This document shows positions 8,894-16,874 of a DNA stretch of 64,000 nt, piece by piece; the first letter of the stretch is position 1; the number at the start of each line of letters is the position of its first letter. The stretch covers positions 4,627,501-4,691,500 of the forward strand of contig NZ_JACBZR010000001.1 in NCBI RefSeq assembly GCF_013408335.1, read 5' to 3'. The DNA comes from Nocardioides panzhihuensis. Lineage in GTDB: Bacteria; Actinomycetota; Actinomycetes; Propionibacteriales; Nocardioidaceae. The position numbers and the translations under genes are program-made. The notes below the pieces were generated by a model. The model searched no databases and had not been told where the DNA came from. It was given only the letters and a program-made list of their open reading frames with translations.

Positions 8894-8916
8894 GCCGCGA
8901 CCACCGACAGCTCCCC

Positions 8917-9420
8917 TCACAGCAGGTGGCGGATCGAGGCGAAGTGAGCCCGGACGTCCTCGTCGGTCCCGGAGCCGTAGACCTCGAGCACCTCGGCCAG
9001 CCCCGGCGCGACGTCGCGCAGCGCGTCAGCCGCCTGCTGCAGCTCGCGCCCGGAGGCCACCGCGCGCAGCACGCCACGCACCGCCGCGCCTCCCTCGACG
9101 GTCGCAGCCCGAGAGCCGGTGGTCAGCTCCGAGGACAGCTCACGGATCTCGTCGAGCCGCTCGTTGATCTGGGAGGTGGTGAGGTCACCGGCACCGGCCC
9201 CGAGGTCGATCAGCGCATGCAAACGCCCCAGCGCGATCGGGTTGGCGATCTTGACCCGCTGCCCGGTCATCAGGTGCGACAGCATCGCCGGGCTCAGCCC
9301 GAGGACCTTGGCGGTCGTCGCCTGAGTGAGACCCAACGGAGCGGTCGCACGTCGCACCAGCTCGCCCAGCGGCTCGCCGTACAGCTCGCGCTGCCGTCGG
9401 ATGTTCTCCTCGACACTCAT
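8917..9420 (-). CDS. Helix-turn-helix DNA-binding protein
   Basis: The 167-residue protein has an XRE-like HTH at about residues 20-65 (ATAPLGLTQATTAKVLGLSP then AMLSHLMTGQRVKIANP). An alpha-helical C-terminal region of unknown function follows. It is probably a transcriptional regulator. The ATG at 9420 has TATATT 6 nt upstream and no ribosome site, so it is probably leaderless. It is divergent from the VWA protein gene, 78 bp apart, and may regulate it and itself. The short intergenic region is AT-rich and holds TATAC and GTATA repeats of opposite orientation that could be operator halves. Confidence 0.85.
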   Translation of the reverse strand: MSVEENIRRQRELYGEPLGELVRRATAPLGLTQATTAKVLGLSPAMLSHLMTGQRVKIANPIALGRLHALIDLGAGAGDLTTSQINERLDEIRELSSELTTGSRAATVEGGAAVRGVLRAVASGRELQQAADALRDVAPGLAEVLEVYGSGTDEDVRAHFASIRHLL

Positions 9421-9426
9421 GGCGTG

Positions 9427-9432
9427 AATATA
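9427..9432 (-). promoter_or_regulatory. -10 box for HTH regulator (leaderless start)
   Basis: TATATT on the minus strand ends 6 nt before the ATG at 9420. It overlaps the AT-rich divergent promoter region shared with the VWA gene. Confidence 0.5.
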
Positions 9433-9498
9433 CACACGTAGACGACAGATTCGCAAACGTACTTGCGCCGTATACATTAGTGAACATAGGGTGCGGGC

Positions 9499-11457
9499 AT
9501 GCGGAACAGACTTGCGATCACCAGCGGCCTCGCCGGCGCCCTCGTCCTGGCCGTGGTCGGCACCGGGACCGCCCCCGCCGCCGCCGAGGAACAGCAGCAG
9601 GGGACGTACGGACGGATGATGCTCGTGCTCGACTCCTCCGGCTCGATGAAGGAGCCGGCCGGCGGCGGCACCACCAAGATCCAGGCTGCCAAGCAGGCGC
9701 TCGACACCGTCATCGACGACCTTCCCGAGAGCGCCGACGTGGGCATGCGGGTGTTCGGCGCGAAGGTGTTCGGGCGCAAGCAGAAGGGCGCGTGCCAGGA
9801 CACCCAGCTGGTCGTCGAGCCCGGCACCGGCAACCGCGACGACCTGAGGTCCGCGGTGAGCGGTTACAAGCCCTACGGCGAGACCCCGATCCCGATCGCC
9901 CTCGAGCGCGCCGCCGAGGACATCGGGGCGGAGGGCAAGCGGTCGATCGTCCTCGTCTCCGACGGCGAGTCGACCTGCGGCGACCCCTGCCCGGCTGCGC
10001 AGGCTCTCGCCGACAAGGGCATCGACCTGCAGATCGACGTCGTCGGGCTCTCTGTGTCGGGCAAGGCCCGCAAGCAGCTCGAGTGCATCGCCGAGAAGGG
10101 CAACGGCACCTACTACGACGCTGATGACGCCGAGGGCATCGGCGAGTCGATCTCGGGCGCCTCGCAGCGCGCGCTGCGGCCGTTCGAGTTCACCGGCACC
10201 CCGGTGAAGGGCACCCCCGATGCCGCTGACGCGCCCACCGTGAAGACGGGGCAGTACCTGGACACGATCCAGACCCGTGGCGCGCGCTACTACCGCTTCG
10301 AACGCACCGCGCCGGGCACCACGGTGCACTTCGGCCTGATCTTCGAGGGCGAGTCCGAGGATCTGGTCAGCAACCTGAACGCGCAGATGAGCGTCGAGAA
10401 CGAGAGCGGCGATCTCACCCAGTGCCGGCGGGCGGTCGTGCAGAGCACGACGCACGGTGACGGCAGCCGCCTCATCTTCGGTTCCACGCACAGCGCGGAC
10501 ACCGATCCGGAGGCACCGTGCAACACCGCCGACGCGCTGTTCTTCGACACCGAGTCAGGCGGTAAGGACACCGGCGCCATCGCCGGCAAGCAGGTCCAGC
10601 TGATGGTCTACGAGGAGCCGCCGGTCAGCGCAGCCGCCCTCGATGCCCTGCCTGCCCAGCCCGACCCGCCGACGTGGACCGACCTGACGCCGGGCGAGCC
10701 GACCGCCGGCATGATCCCGGGCAGCGCGATCGCGAACGCGCCGATCGTCGAGGACGGCACGTACTCCTTCGACATCAACCCGGGCGAGAACCAGGTCATC
10801 GGCGTCCCCGTTGGGTGGGGCCAGCACCTGCAGGCCCAGTTCGACGCCAGGCTGACCGACGAGATCCGCAAGGAGTGGGGAGTCGGAGCGGGCATCGAGC
10901 TCGATGTCATCGGACCGCTCGGCGGCCAGGCCACGATCGACGTCCGCACCGACGCGCCGGAGAGCTGGTGCCGCCCCGGCCTGCTCCAGAACTGCCCGGA
11001 CGCATGGCGAACCGGCACCCTCTCCAACGTCGTCGCCTACCGCAACCGATTCGACTACGCCGACGCGGCGGCCTCGACCGGACTGCCGGGCGTCCACTAC
11101 GTCCGGGTGCAGTACCAGCTCGACGAGAACTTCAACGTGCCCTACACCCTCACCATCAAGACCGTCGGCGAGGACGGCGAGGGTGAACCCGACTACGAGA
11201 AGGTCTCCGGGCTGACCGCGCCCACCGCCGATCTCAACCTGAACGCCGCCGACGGCGCCGAGGCCGCAGAGGGATCGGGCGGTTCTGACGGCTCGGACGA
11301 GGGCGAGGCGGGCTCCGCCTCCGGGGCCGACGCGAGCGCGAAGAGCGAGCATGGATCCGACACGCTCAAGCTGGTCGCCGGCATCGGCGGCACCGGCCTC
11401 GGGATCGCCGCGCTCGCCGCGGCGGCCGTGCTGCTGATCCGGAGGCGCCGCGCCTAG
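9499..11457 (+). CDS. Secreted, membrane-anchored VWA-domain protein
   Basis: The 652-residue protein starts with a Sec signal peptide (basic MRNR, hydrophobic core, APAAA/E cleavage region). A von Willebrand A domain follows from about residue 38 with the metal-binding motif DSSGSM and the conserved TPIPIALERA and VLVSDGEST segments. After about 350 further extracellular residues come an acidic Gly/Ser/Ala-rich stalk and a C-terminal helix ending RRRRA, so it is anchored with the VWA domain outside. Its stop codon shares CTAG with the stop of the convergent kinase gene. A role in surface adhesion or cell-wall sensing is inference. Confidence 0.9.
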   Translation: MRNRLAITSGLAGALVLAVVGTGTAPAAAEEQQQGTYGRMMLVLDSSGSMKEPAGGGTTKIQAAKQALDTVIDDLPESADVGMRVFGAKVFGRKQKGACQDTQLVVEPGTGNRDDLRSAVSGYKPYGETPIPIALERAAEDIGAEGKRSIVLVSDGESTCGDPCPAAQALADKGIDLQIDVVGLSVSGKARKQLECIAEKGNGTYYDADDAEGIGESISGASQRALRPFEFTGTPVKGTPDAADAPTVKTGQYLDTIQTRGARYYRFERTAPGTTVHFGLIFEGESEDLVSNLNAQMSVENESGDLTQCRRAVVQSTTHGDGSRLIFGSTHSADTDPEAPCNTADALFFDTESGGKDTGAIAGKQVQLMVYEEPPVSAAALDALPAQPDPPTWTDLTPGEPTAGMIPGSAIANAPIVEDGTYSFDINPGENQVIGVPVGWGQHLQAQFDARLTDEIRKEWGVGAGIELDVIGPLGGQATIDVRTDAPESWCRPGLLQNCPDAWRTGTLSNVVAYRNRFDYADAAASTGLPGVHYVRVQYQLDENFNVPYTLTIKTVGEDGEGEPDYEKVSGLTAPTADLNLNAADGAEAAEGSGGSDGSDEGEAGSASGADASAKSEHGSDTLKLVAGIGGTGLGIAALAAAAVLLIRRRRA

Positions 11458-12416
11458 GTCAGCAGGAGGACGCCGCCCGACAGCAGCAGGATCCCGGCGA
11501 GCACCAGCACGACGATCGGCCACACCGGCCGGTCGTCGTGCTGTTCCGTACGCCGCATCGCGGTCTTCTCCCGGGTGTCCCGAGGCGTCGGTGGCGGAGG
11601 TGGCGGCAGCGGCGACGTGCACCCGGCGGCGTACTGGTCCAGGACCTCCGCCTCGCCCGGCTCCCAGGGTCGCGCCGGCACGGCCTGAGCGAGCAGCTGG
11701 CGGAACTCGCCGGCCGACTGCGGCCGGGCGGCGCGATCCTCGCCGACCGCGCGCAGCAGCAGCTGCCCCAGCGGAGTCCGTGGCACGTACGCCGCGTCGT
11801 GCGGCGGCCTCGTCCCGGTGAGCATCTGCAGGCCGGTGACGGCAGTGGCGTAGAGGTCGTCGCGGGGGTCGGGGTCGAAGCCCTGGTCGGGCGCCATGTA
11901 GCCCGGCGTACCGATCATCACGTTGGCCTCGGTGAGCCGCGGCTGGTCAGTGGGGACGGCCACCCCGAAGTCGGAGAGGCGCATGTGCGGGACACCGGAG
12001 CCGGTCACCTCCAGCAGGAGGTTGCCCGGTTTCACGTCGCGGTGCACCACACCGGCGGCATGCACCGCTTCGAGACCGGACAGGGTCTGGTCGAGGATCG
12101 GGACCACCCACTGCTCGGAGAGCGCGCCGTAGTCGCCCACAAGCATGGCGACCGAGCCGCCACGCAGCAGCGGCATCGTGAACAGCACGTTGTCGTCCTC
12201 GCCGGCCCAGCCGAGCGGGGTCACGACGTGCGGGTGGTGGATCCGGGTGGCCTGCTCGCGGATGAACCGGAGCAGGGAGGAGGCATCGCGCTGGCGCAGC
12301 AGCTTGGCCGCCTTGATGTCGCCCTCGCGGCGGTCGTGGACCTGCCAGACCGCGCCCATCCCACCTTCCGCGATCGGCTCCAGCAGCTCGTAGCGGCCCG
12401 CGAAGACCTCGCCCAT
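11454..12416 (-). CDS. Serine/threonine protein kinase with C-terminal TM segment
   Basis: The 320-residue protein has a complete Hanks-type kinase domain. It shows a glycine loop (EGGMGAVW), a VAIK-like AAK, catalytic loop HRDVKPGN, DFGVA, and an activation end GTPGYMAPDQ where the usual APE is APD. A proline-rich stretch (PPPPPPP) precedes a single C-terminal helix (about residues 299-318) with only a few residues outside, so it lacks a sensor domain. It starts 7 bp after dcd and is probably in the same operon. Substrates are unknown; the adjacent VWA protein is on the opposite strand. The start has a weak ribosome site and may depend on coupling to dcd. Confidence 0.9.
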   Translation of the reverse strand: MGEVFAGRYELLEPIAEGGMGAVWQVHDRREGDIKAAKLLRQRDASSLLRFIREQATRIHHPHVVTPLGWAGEDDNVLFTMPLLRGGSVAMLVGDYGALSEQWVVPILDQTLSGLEAVHAAGVVHRDVKPGNLLLEVTGSGVPHMRLSDFGVAVPTDQPRLTEANVMIGTPGYMAPDQGFDPDPRDDLYATAVTGLQMLTGTRPPHDAAYVPRTPLGQLLLRAVGEDRAARPQSAGEFRQLLAQAVPARPWEPGEAEVLDQYAAGCTSPLPPPPPPTPRDTREKTAMRRTEQHDDRPVWPIVVLVLAGILLLSGGVLLLT

Positions 12417-12423
12417 CGGACGC

Positions 12424-12999
12424 TCAGATCTTGGTGCGGTGGAAGCTCTGGAAGCTGCGCGAGGCGGTCGGGCCGCGCTGGCCCTGGTAACGGCTCCCGT
12501 ACTTCTCCGAGCCGTAGGGGTTCTGCGCGGGCGAGGTGAGCTTGAAGAAGCAGTACTGCCCGATCTTCATGCCCGGGTAGAGCTTGATCGGCAGCGTCGC
12601 GACGTTGGCCAGCTCGAGGGTCACATGGCCCGAGAAGCCCGGGTCCACGAACCCGGCGGTGGCGTGGGTGAGCAGCCCGAGGCGCCCCAGCGACGACTTC
12701 CCCTCGACGCGCGCGGCGATGTCGTCGGGCAGGCTGACGGTCTCGTAGGTCGATCCGAGCACGAACTCGCCCGGGTGCAGGATGAACGGCTCGTCGCCCT
12801 CGGTCTCGATCCGCCGGGTGAGCTCGGACTGGTCCACGGCCGGGTCGATCGTGGCGTACTTGTGGTTGTCGAAGACCCGGAAGAACCGGTCCAGACGTAC
12901 GTCGATGGACGACGGCTGCAGCATCGACTCGTCCCAGGGGTCGATGACGATCCTTCCGTCTTGGATCTCGGTCAGGATGTCCTTGTCGCTCAGCAGCAC
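12424..12999 (-). CDS. dcd: dCTP deaminase (bifunctional dCTP deaminase/dUTPase type)
   Basis: The 191-residue enzyme converts dCTP towards dUMP for thymidylate synthesis. [42 protein letters not shown]-like [12 protein letters not shown] and the C-terminal YQGQRGPT are conserved with the mycobacterial Dcd. That protein is known to combine deaminase and dUTPase activity, and the length is within a residue of it. The GTG start follows TAGGTT by 6 nt, a leaderless arrangement. The kinase gene follows 7 bp downstream. Confidence 0.97.
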   Translation of the reverse strand: MLLSDKDILTEIQDGRIVIDPWDESMLQPSSIDVRLDRFFRVFDNHKYATIDPAVDQSELTRRIETEGDEPFILHPGEFVLGSTYETVSLPDDIAARVEGKSSLGRLGLLTHATAGFVDPGFSGHVTLELANVATLPIKLYPGMKIGQYCFFKLTSPAQNPYGSEKYGSRYQGQRGPTASRSFQSFHRTKI

Positions 13000-13005
13000 G
13001 AGCCA

Positions 13006-13011
13006 AACCTA
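13006..13011 (-). promoter_or_regulatory. -10 box for dcd (leaderless start)
   Basis: TAGGTT on the minus strand ends 6 nt before the dcd GTG; no ribosome site precedes the start. Confidence 0.5.
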
Positions 13012-13067
13012 ACGCAGCCGGGCGCTGCGTACGGCCGCTGCGGTATCTCTGAAATCTCCCCTACCTC

Positions 13068-13080
13068 ATCTGTCACAGAT
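13068..13080. promoter_or_regulatory. Perfect palindrome ATCTGTCACAGAT
   Basis: This is a 13-bp perfect inverted repeat (arms ATCTGT/ACAGAT) in the divergent dcd / SGNH-hydrolase intergenic region, 50 bp before the SGNH start. It is an operator candidate for an unknown factor. Confidence 0.35.
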
Positions 13081-13129
13081 TCCGCCGCATAGTCGTGTGT
13101 CGCGGCGCTGAACCGATTGAATCTGATTC

Positions 13130-13912
13130 ATGGCACTGGATGCGCTGATCCCCGGCGGCTACCGCCGGTACGTCGCGCTGGGCGACTCCTTCACCGAGGG
13201 AGTCGGCGACACCGACCCGCGCCGCCCGAACGGCGTGCGCGGCTGGGCCGACCGGGTCGCCGAGGTCATGGGCGAGCGGACCCCTGAGTTCACCTACGCA
13301 AACCTCGCCGTCCGGGGCCGCGGGATCGACCGGATCGTCAAGGAGCAGGTCGCGCCGGCGATCGCGCTCGAGCCGGACGTGGTGACGATCTACGGCGGGT
13401 CGGTCGACCTGATGTGGCCACACGTCGACATCGACGCCCTGCTCACGACGTACGAGTCGGCGGTCGAGCAGCTTGTCGACAGCGGCGCGAAGGTGCTGGT
13501 CTTCACCGCGTACGGCGCTCGGGCGACGACCGTCGGGCGGCTACTGCGGGGGCGCTTCGCGGTCTACAACGAGGCCGTCCGCGAGATCGCGCACCGGCGC
13601 GGGGCCACGCTGGTCGACTTCTGGCGGATGACCGAGTACGACGACGCTGGCTACTGGGACGGCCACGGCTTCCTCGGCGCTCCGGGCCACCAGCTGATGG
13701 CGATCAAGGTCCTCGACACCCTCGGCGTACGCCATCACCTGTCCACTCCGAAGCCGCTGGTCGTCCTCGAAGAGCCGAGCGCCGGCGGCCCGATCCGCAG
13801 GGTCCGGCGGCTGGCGACGCGGGCCCTCCCTTGGGCCGTACGCCGCATGGTGCGTGGCCCAGCGGGCGACGGGCTGTCGGCGCGCCATCCCCGGCTGACA
13901 CGACTTTCCTGA
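13130..13912 (+). CDS. SGNH/GDSL hydrolase family protein
   Basis: The 260-residue protein has the block I motif GDSFTEG with the nucleophile Ser. The C-terminal block holds WDGHGFLGAPGHQL, where an acid and a His of the catalytic triad are expected. The usual block III GxND is replaced by YGGSVDL, so the oxyanion site is unusual. The last 50 residues are basic and extend beyond the family core. There is no signal peptide, so a cytoplasmic esterase or lipase-like role is likely. The ATG at 13130 has no ribosome site. It is followed by tRNA-Gly. Confidence 0.88.
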   Translation: MALDALIPGGYRRYVALGDSFTEGVGDTDPRRPNGVRGWADRVAEVMGERTPEFTYANLAVRGRGIDRIVKEQVAPAIALEPDVVTIYGGSVDLMWPHVDIDALLTTYESAVEQLVDSGAKVLVFTAYGARATTVGRLLRGRFAVYNEAVREIAHRRGATLVDFWRMTEYDDAGYWDGHGFLGAPGHQLMAIKVLDTLGVRHHLSTPKPLVVLEEPSAGGPIRRVRRLATRALPWAVRRMVRGPAGDGLSARHPRLTRLS

Positions 13913-13962
13913 ACCGGTTTCACATCTGGTCAGGAGTGTGCGGTAACATCCTGGTCGCACCT

Positions 13963-14038
13963 GCGGACGTAGCTCAGTTGGTAGAGCGCAACCTTCCCAA
14001 GGTTGATGTCGCGAGTTCGAATCTCGTCGTCCGCTCCA
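13963..14038 (+). tRNA. tRNA-Gly (anticodon CCC)
   Basis: A complete cloverleaf is visible. The acceptor stem GCGGACG pairs with CGTCCGC, the D arm is GCTC/GAGC, and the anticodon stem CAACC/GGTTG encloses the loop TTCCCAA (anticodon CCC at 13996-13998). The T arm GCGAG-TTCGAAT-CTCGT, discriminator T and encoded CCA complete it. A rho-independent-like hairpin follows within 10 bp. Confidence 0.97.
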
Positions 14039-14044
14039 ATGAAC

Positions 14045-14067
14045 AGGCCGTGCCTTTGGCACGGCTT
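14045..14067 (+). terminator. Terminator hairpin after tRNA-Gly
   Basis: Ten-base-pair stem (GGCCGTGCC / GGCACGGCT) with a TTT loop, followed by TTGTTT. It directly follows the tRNA CCA end. Confidence 0.75.
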
Positions 14068-14138
14068 GTTTCAGTTCGCTTGCACGATCCAAGTGATGCG
14101 GCGCACGATCGCCGCCGTTCACGCTTCGCGTCGATTAA

Positions 14139-14161
14139 GATTGGGACTCTGTTTTCCAATC
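14139..14161. promoter_or_regulatory. Operator-like inverted repeat GATTGG-N11-CCAATC
   Basis: Six-base perfect arms with further partial symmetry towards the centre lie 34-56 bp before the lyase start codon. This is the position of a repressor or activator site. The binding factor is not encoded nearby. Confidence 0.4.
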
Positions 14162-14194
14162 GATGTGTGAACGACGAGTAAAGGATCACTCGAC

Positions 14195-15571
14195 ATGCCC
14201 CCGGGCTCGACCAGCCGATTCACCGATGGACGAGTCCCCGACCACGGCATCGGAGACCTGTTCACCTACGAGGCGCGCCTGCAGGCACGACTCGACGTCG
14301 AGGCGGCGCTGGCCGGGGCCGAGGCGGCCGTCAAGGTGATCCCGGCCGAGGCCGGCGAGGCGATCGCCGAGGCCGCCGACCTGGACAAGCTCGACATGGA
14401 CCGCATCGAGAAGGCCACCGCCGAGCACAGTCATCCGCTGACACCGCTGGTCGAAGAGCTGTGCCGGGTCGTCGGCGCGAAGCACGGCGGCTGGGTCCAC
14501 TGGGGCGCCACCACGCAGAACATCACCCAGACCGCCGACCTGATCCTGCTGCGCCAGGCGCACGACAAGATCCTCGACCTGCTCGGCGACCTGCTCCGCT
14601 CGCTCTCGAAGGTCGCCGAGGCCGGCGCCGAGGTGCCGATGCCGGGGCGTACGCACTCCCAGCACGCCGTCCCGATCACCTTCGGCTTCAAGGTCGCCAT
14701 CTGGATCGACGAGATCGCCGCCCACGTCGACCGGCTCCGCTCGGTGGAGGACCGCGTCTTCCGGCTGCTCATGGGCGGCGCGGCCGGCACCATGGCCTCC
14801 TTCGGCTCCCATGCCCGCGCGATCGAGACCGAGACGGCCTCGCGGCTCGACATGGGCTCGATGCCTGTTCCGTCGCGCGCGATCAACGACGGCATGGTCG
14901 AGTGGGTCTCGATCCTCGGTCTGCTCGGTGGCACCGCCGGCAAGATCGGCAAGGACGTCTACTCGATGATGCAGCCCGAGTTCGGCGAGGCCTTCGAGCC
15001 GATCCCCGAGGGCACCATCGGCTCCTCGACGATGCCCCACAAGCGCAACCCTCAACTCACCCTCGACGTCATCACCGCCGCCACCCAGCTGCGCGGCCTC
15101 GTCGCCCCGGCGATGGAGTCGATGCTCCACGACCACGAGGCCAACGGCGCCATGACCGGCATCCTCGAGGACGCGGTCGCGCAGGCGTCCCGCCTGGCCG
15201 GAGACGTGCTCGCCAGGCTCGTGGTCATCTTCACCGGCCTGACCTTCGACGAGGACCGGATGCGCGCCAACCTCGCTCTGTCCGGCGGCCTCATCGGCTC
15301 AGAGTCGCTGATGCTCGAGCTCGGCGAGCGCATCGGTCGCCAGGTCGCCCACGACGTCGTCTTCGAGCTGGCCCAGCGTTCCGCGGTGGACGACATCGAC
15401 TTCGCCTCGCTGCTCGCCGCCTCCCCCGAGGTCTCGGCCCACTTCAGCCGCGACGAGATCGACGGACTGCTCGACCCCGCCCGCCACCTCGGCGAGTCCG
15501 CCAACATCGCCCGCGCAATGGCCGAGCACGCCCGCCGGGTGGCGGACACCATCCAGATCCCCTCCGCCTGA
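14195..15571 (+). CDS. Lyase of the fumarase/aspartase superfamily (PcaB / PurB-like)
   Basis: The 458-residue protein has the superfamily signature GSSTMPHKRNP (about residues 280-290) on the mobile catalytic loop. It also has HWGATTQNITQTAD and the catalytic-region PGRTHSQHA. The pattern of the N-terminal domain (LDVEAALAGAEAA, IPAEAGEAI) resembles 3-carboxy-cis,cis-muconate cycloisomerase (PcaB) and PcaB-like adenylosuccinate lyases more than housekeeping PurB of actinobacteria. I therefore do not assign a substrate. AAGGA lies 10 nt before the ATG. No other aromatic-degradation or purine gene is adjacent, and the gene appears monocistronic behind its own operator-like repeat. Confidence 0.88.
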   Translation: MPPGSTSRFTDGRVPDHGIGDLFTYEARLQARLDVEAALAGAEAAVKVIPAEAGEAIAEAADLDKLDMDRIEKATAEHSHPLTPLVEELCRVVGAKHGGWVHWGATTQNITQTADLILLRQAHDKILDLLGDLLRSLSKVAEAGAEVPMPGRTHSQHAVPITFGFKVAIWIDEIAAHVDRLRSVEDRVFRLLMGGAAGTMASFGSHARAIETETASRLDMGSMPVPSRAINDGMVEWVSILGLLGGTAGKIGKDVYSMMQPEFGEAFEPIPEGTIGSSTMPHKRNPQLTLDVITAATQLRGLVAPAMESMLHDHEANGAMTGILEDAVAQASRLAGDVLARLVVIFTGLTFDEDRMRANLALSGGLIGSESLMLELGERIGRQVAHDVVFELAQRSAVDDIDFASLLAASPEVSAHFSRDEIDGLLDPARHLGESANIARAMAEHARRVADTIQIPSA

Positions 15572-15595
15572 TCTTGGCTGTTGTGCCGACATCGT

Positions 15596-15601
15596 TAGGC
15601 T
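15596..15601 (+). promoter_or_regulatory. -10 box for DUF2461 gene (leaderless start)
   Basis: TAGGCT lies 6 nt before the GTG start at 15608, with no ribosome site. Confidence 0.5.
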
Positions 15602-15607
15602 GCGTAC

Positions 15608-16240
15608 GTGGTATTTGAAGGTTTCCCCGTCGCTGCGCTCGACTTCTACGACGACCTCGAGGTCGACAACACCAAGTCGTTCTGGGAGGCCCACAAGCAC
15701 ATCTACAAGGAGTCGGTGCACGCGCCGATGAAGGCGCTCACCGACGAGCTGGCCGAGGAGTTCGGCACCGCCAAGATCTTCCGGCCCTACCGCGACGTAC
15801 GTTTCTCGAAGGACAAGCTCCCCTACAAGACCCACCAGGGCGCCTTCGTGGCTGTGGCCCCGCAGACGGGCTACTACGTGGAGGTCTCGCCTCGCGGCAT
15901 CCGCACCGGCGGCGGCTGCTACTGGTTCGAGCCGCCCCGGCTGGCGGCCTTCCGCGACGCGATCGTCCACGACCACTACGGCCTTGATCTGGAGAAGCGC
16001 CTCGCGGTCGCGGAGAAGAAGGGGTACGAGGTCACCGGCGACCGCCTCAAGACCGCACCCCGTGGCTTCGACAAGGAGCACCCCAAGATCGAGCTCCTCC
16101 GCTACAAGTCGATGCACCTCGGTCGCACCATCGGCTTCGAGCCGATCATCCACACTCACGACCTCGTCGACGAGGTGAAGAAGGACTGGCGGGCCGTACG
16201 TCCGCTGGTCGAGTGGATCGCCGAGCACGCGATCGCCTGA
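15608..16240 (+). CDS. DUF2461 domain-containing protein
   Basis: The 210-residue protein matches DUF2461 throughout: ALDFYDDLEVDNTKSFWEAH at the start, FRPYRDVRFSKDKLPYKTHQ in the middle, then YYVEVSPRGIRTGGGCYW. The family is widespread and uncharacterised, predicted cytosolic. The GTG start is supported by a -10 box 6 nt upstream. It is convergent with the NTF2-like gene across a repeat-rich 98-bp spacer. Confidence 0.92.
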   Translation: MVFEGFPVAALDFYDDLEVDNTKSFWEAHKHIYKESVHAPMKALTDELAEEFGTAKIFRPYRDVRFSKDKLPYKTHQGAFVAVAPQTGYYVEVSPRGIRTGGGCYWFEPPRLAAFRDAIVHDHYGLDLEKRLAVAEKKGYEVTGDRLKTAPRGFDKEHPKIELLRYKSMHLGRTIGFEPIIHTHDLVDEVKKDWRAVRPLVEWIAEHAIA

Positions 16241-16246
16241 GGGGCG

Positions 16247-16330
16247 GGGCACTTTCCCGCCATGGTGTCGTTCTGCGACGCAGGGAGCGCCTTCTGGTGC
16301 CCACTTTCCCGCCGGGGCGGGAAAGTGCCC
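16247..16330. terminator. Bidirectional terminator with duplicated left arm
   Basis: The 15-mer GGGCACTTTCCCGCC at 16247-16261 is exactly complementary to 16316-16330. A second 12-base copy of the same arm (CACTTTCCCGCC, 16302-16313) lies next to the right arm. Two mutually exclusive hairpins are possible, one short and one with a 54-nt loop. It lies between two convergent genes, where a terminator is expected. Confidence 0.6.
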
Positions 16331-16338
16331 GCGCCCGA

Positions 16339-16791
16339 TCAGGCTTTGGTGAAGCTCGCCATGGTGCGCTCGGGCTCCCAGAAGGCCTTCATGGAAGCGA
16401 TGCGGCCCTCGTCGTTGACGGTGTAGACCATGATCAGCTCGGTGGTGGTGTAGCTGCCATCGGGGAAGCTGGTCTTGATCTTGCCGATGTTCGCGCAGGT
16501 GTTGCCCTCGGGGTTGGCGAAAGAGTCGTTGATCTCGAACTCGAACTCGTGGACCGTGGCGATCGCCTTCTCCCAGAACGCCCTGAGCCCCTCGTGACCG
16601 TGGTGCCCCTTGCCCTCGGGGTCGAACATCGACGGCCCGACGGGGTCCTCGAGCACGCAGTCCTCGGCGTAGACCGTCAGCCACTCGTCTAGGTCGCCCT
16701 TGGCGACGGCGGCATAGGAGCGCTGTCCGGCCGTACGTGCGGGGTGTTCGTCGTCTGGAGCGTTCCAGGTGATGGCGTCGGAGGAGATCAT
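16339..16791 (-). CDS. NTF2-like / SnoaL-type (ketosteroid-isomerase-fold) protein
   Basis: The 150-residue protein has the NTF2-like cone-fold pattern: an N-terminal helix (YAAVAKGDLDEWLTVYAEDC) with a V-x-EDPVGP turn, then beta strands ending IASMKAFWEPE. Members bind or isomerise hydrophobic small molecules, including steroids. The ATG at 16791 has TACGAT 7 nt upstream (leaderless). A KstR-like operator covers the -35 position. Its divergent neighbour is a FadE5-like acyl-CoA dehydrogenase, so a role in steroid or lipid catabolism is inferred. The catalytic residues of true ketosteroid isomerases were not identified. Confidence 0.85.
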   Translation of the reverse strand: MISSDAITWNAPDDEHPARTAGQRSYAAVAKGDLDEWLTVYAEDCVLEDPVGPSMFDPEGKGHHGHEGLRAFWEKAIATVHEFEFEINDSFANPEGNTCANIGKIKTSFPDGSYTTTELIMVYTVNDEGRIASMKAFWEPERTMASFTKA

Positions 16792-16798
16792 GCGGCAG

Positions 16799-16804
16799 AT
16801 CGTA
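16799..16804 (-). promoter_or_regulatory. -10 box for NTF2-like gene (leaderless start)
   Basis: TACGAT on the minus strand ends 7 nt before the ATG at 16791. The KstR-like site begins 10 bp further upstream. Confidence 0.5.
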
Positions 16805-16813
16805 CGCCGAAAC

Positions 16814-16827
16814 TGAAACGTGTTCTA
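16814..16827. promoter_or_regulatory. KstR-like operator (TNNAACNNGTTNNA)
   Basis: TGAAACGTGTTCTA matches every fixed position of the KstR consensus known from mycobacterial cholesterol regulons. It covers about -24 to -37 relative to the predicted start of the NTF2-like transcript, so a bound repressor would block RNA polymerase. Confidence 0.6.
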
Positions 16828-16860
16828 CCGACCAGGTGCTAGCAAATGTGAGCAAGACCC

Positions 16861-16874
16861 CTACTCATGAGTAG
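16861..16874. promoter_or_regulatory. Perfect palindrome CTACTCATGAGTAG
   Basis: This is a 14-bp perfect inverted repeat 117 bp before the acyl-CoA dehydrogenase start and 34 bp from the KstR-like site. It is a likely second operator in the divergent promoter region. Confidence 0.5.

Noticed and set aside
13963..14038. Integration site (att) at tRNA-Gly
   Set aside because: No duplicated tRNA 3' end or integrase gene was seen in the window; the downstream genes look like core metabolism.
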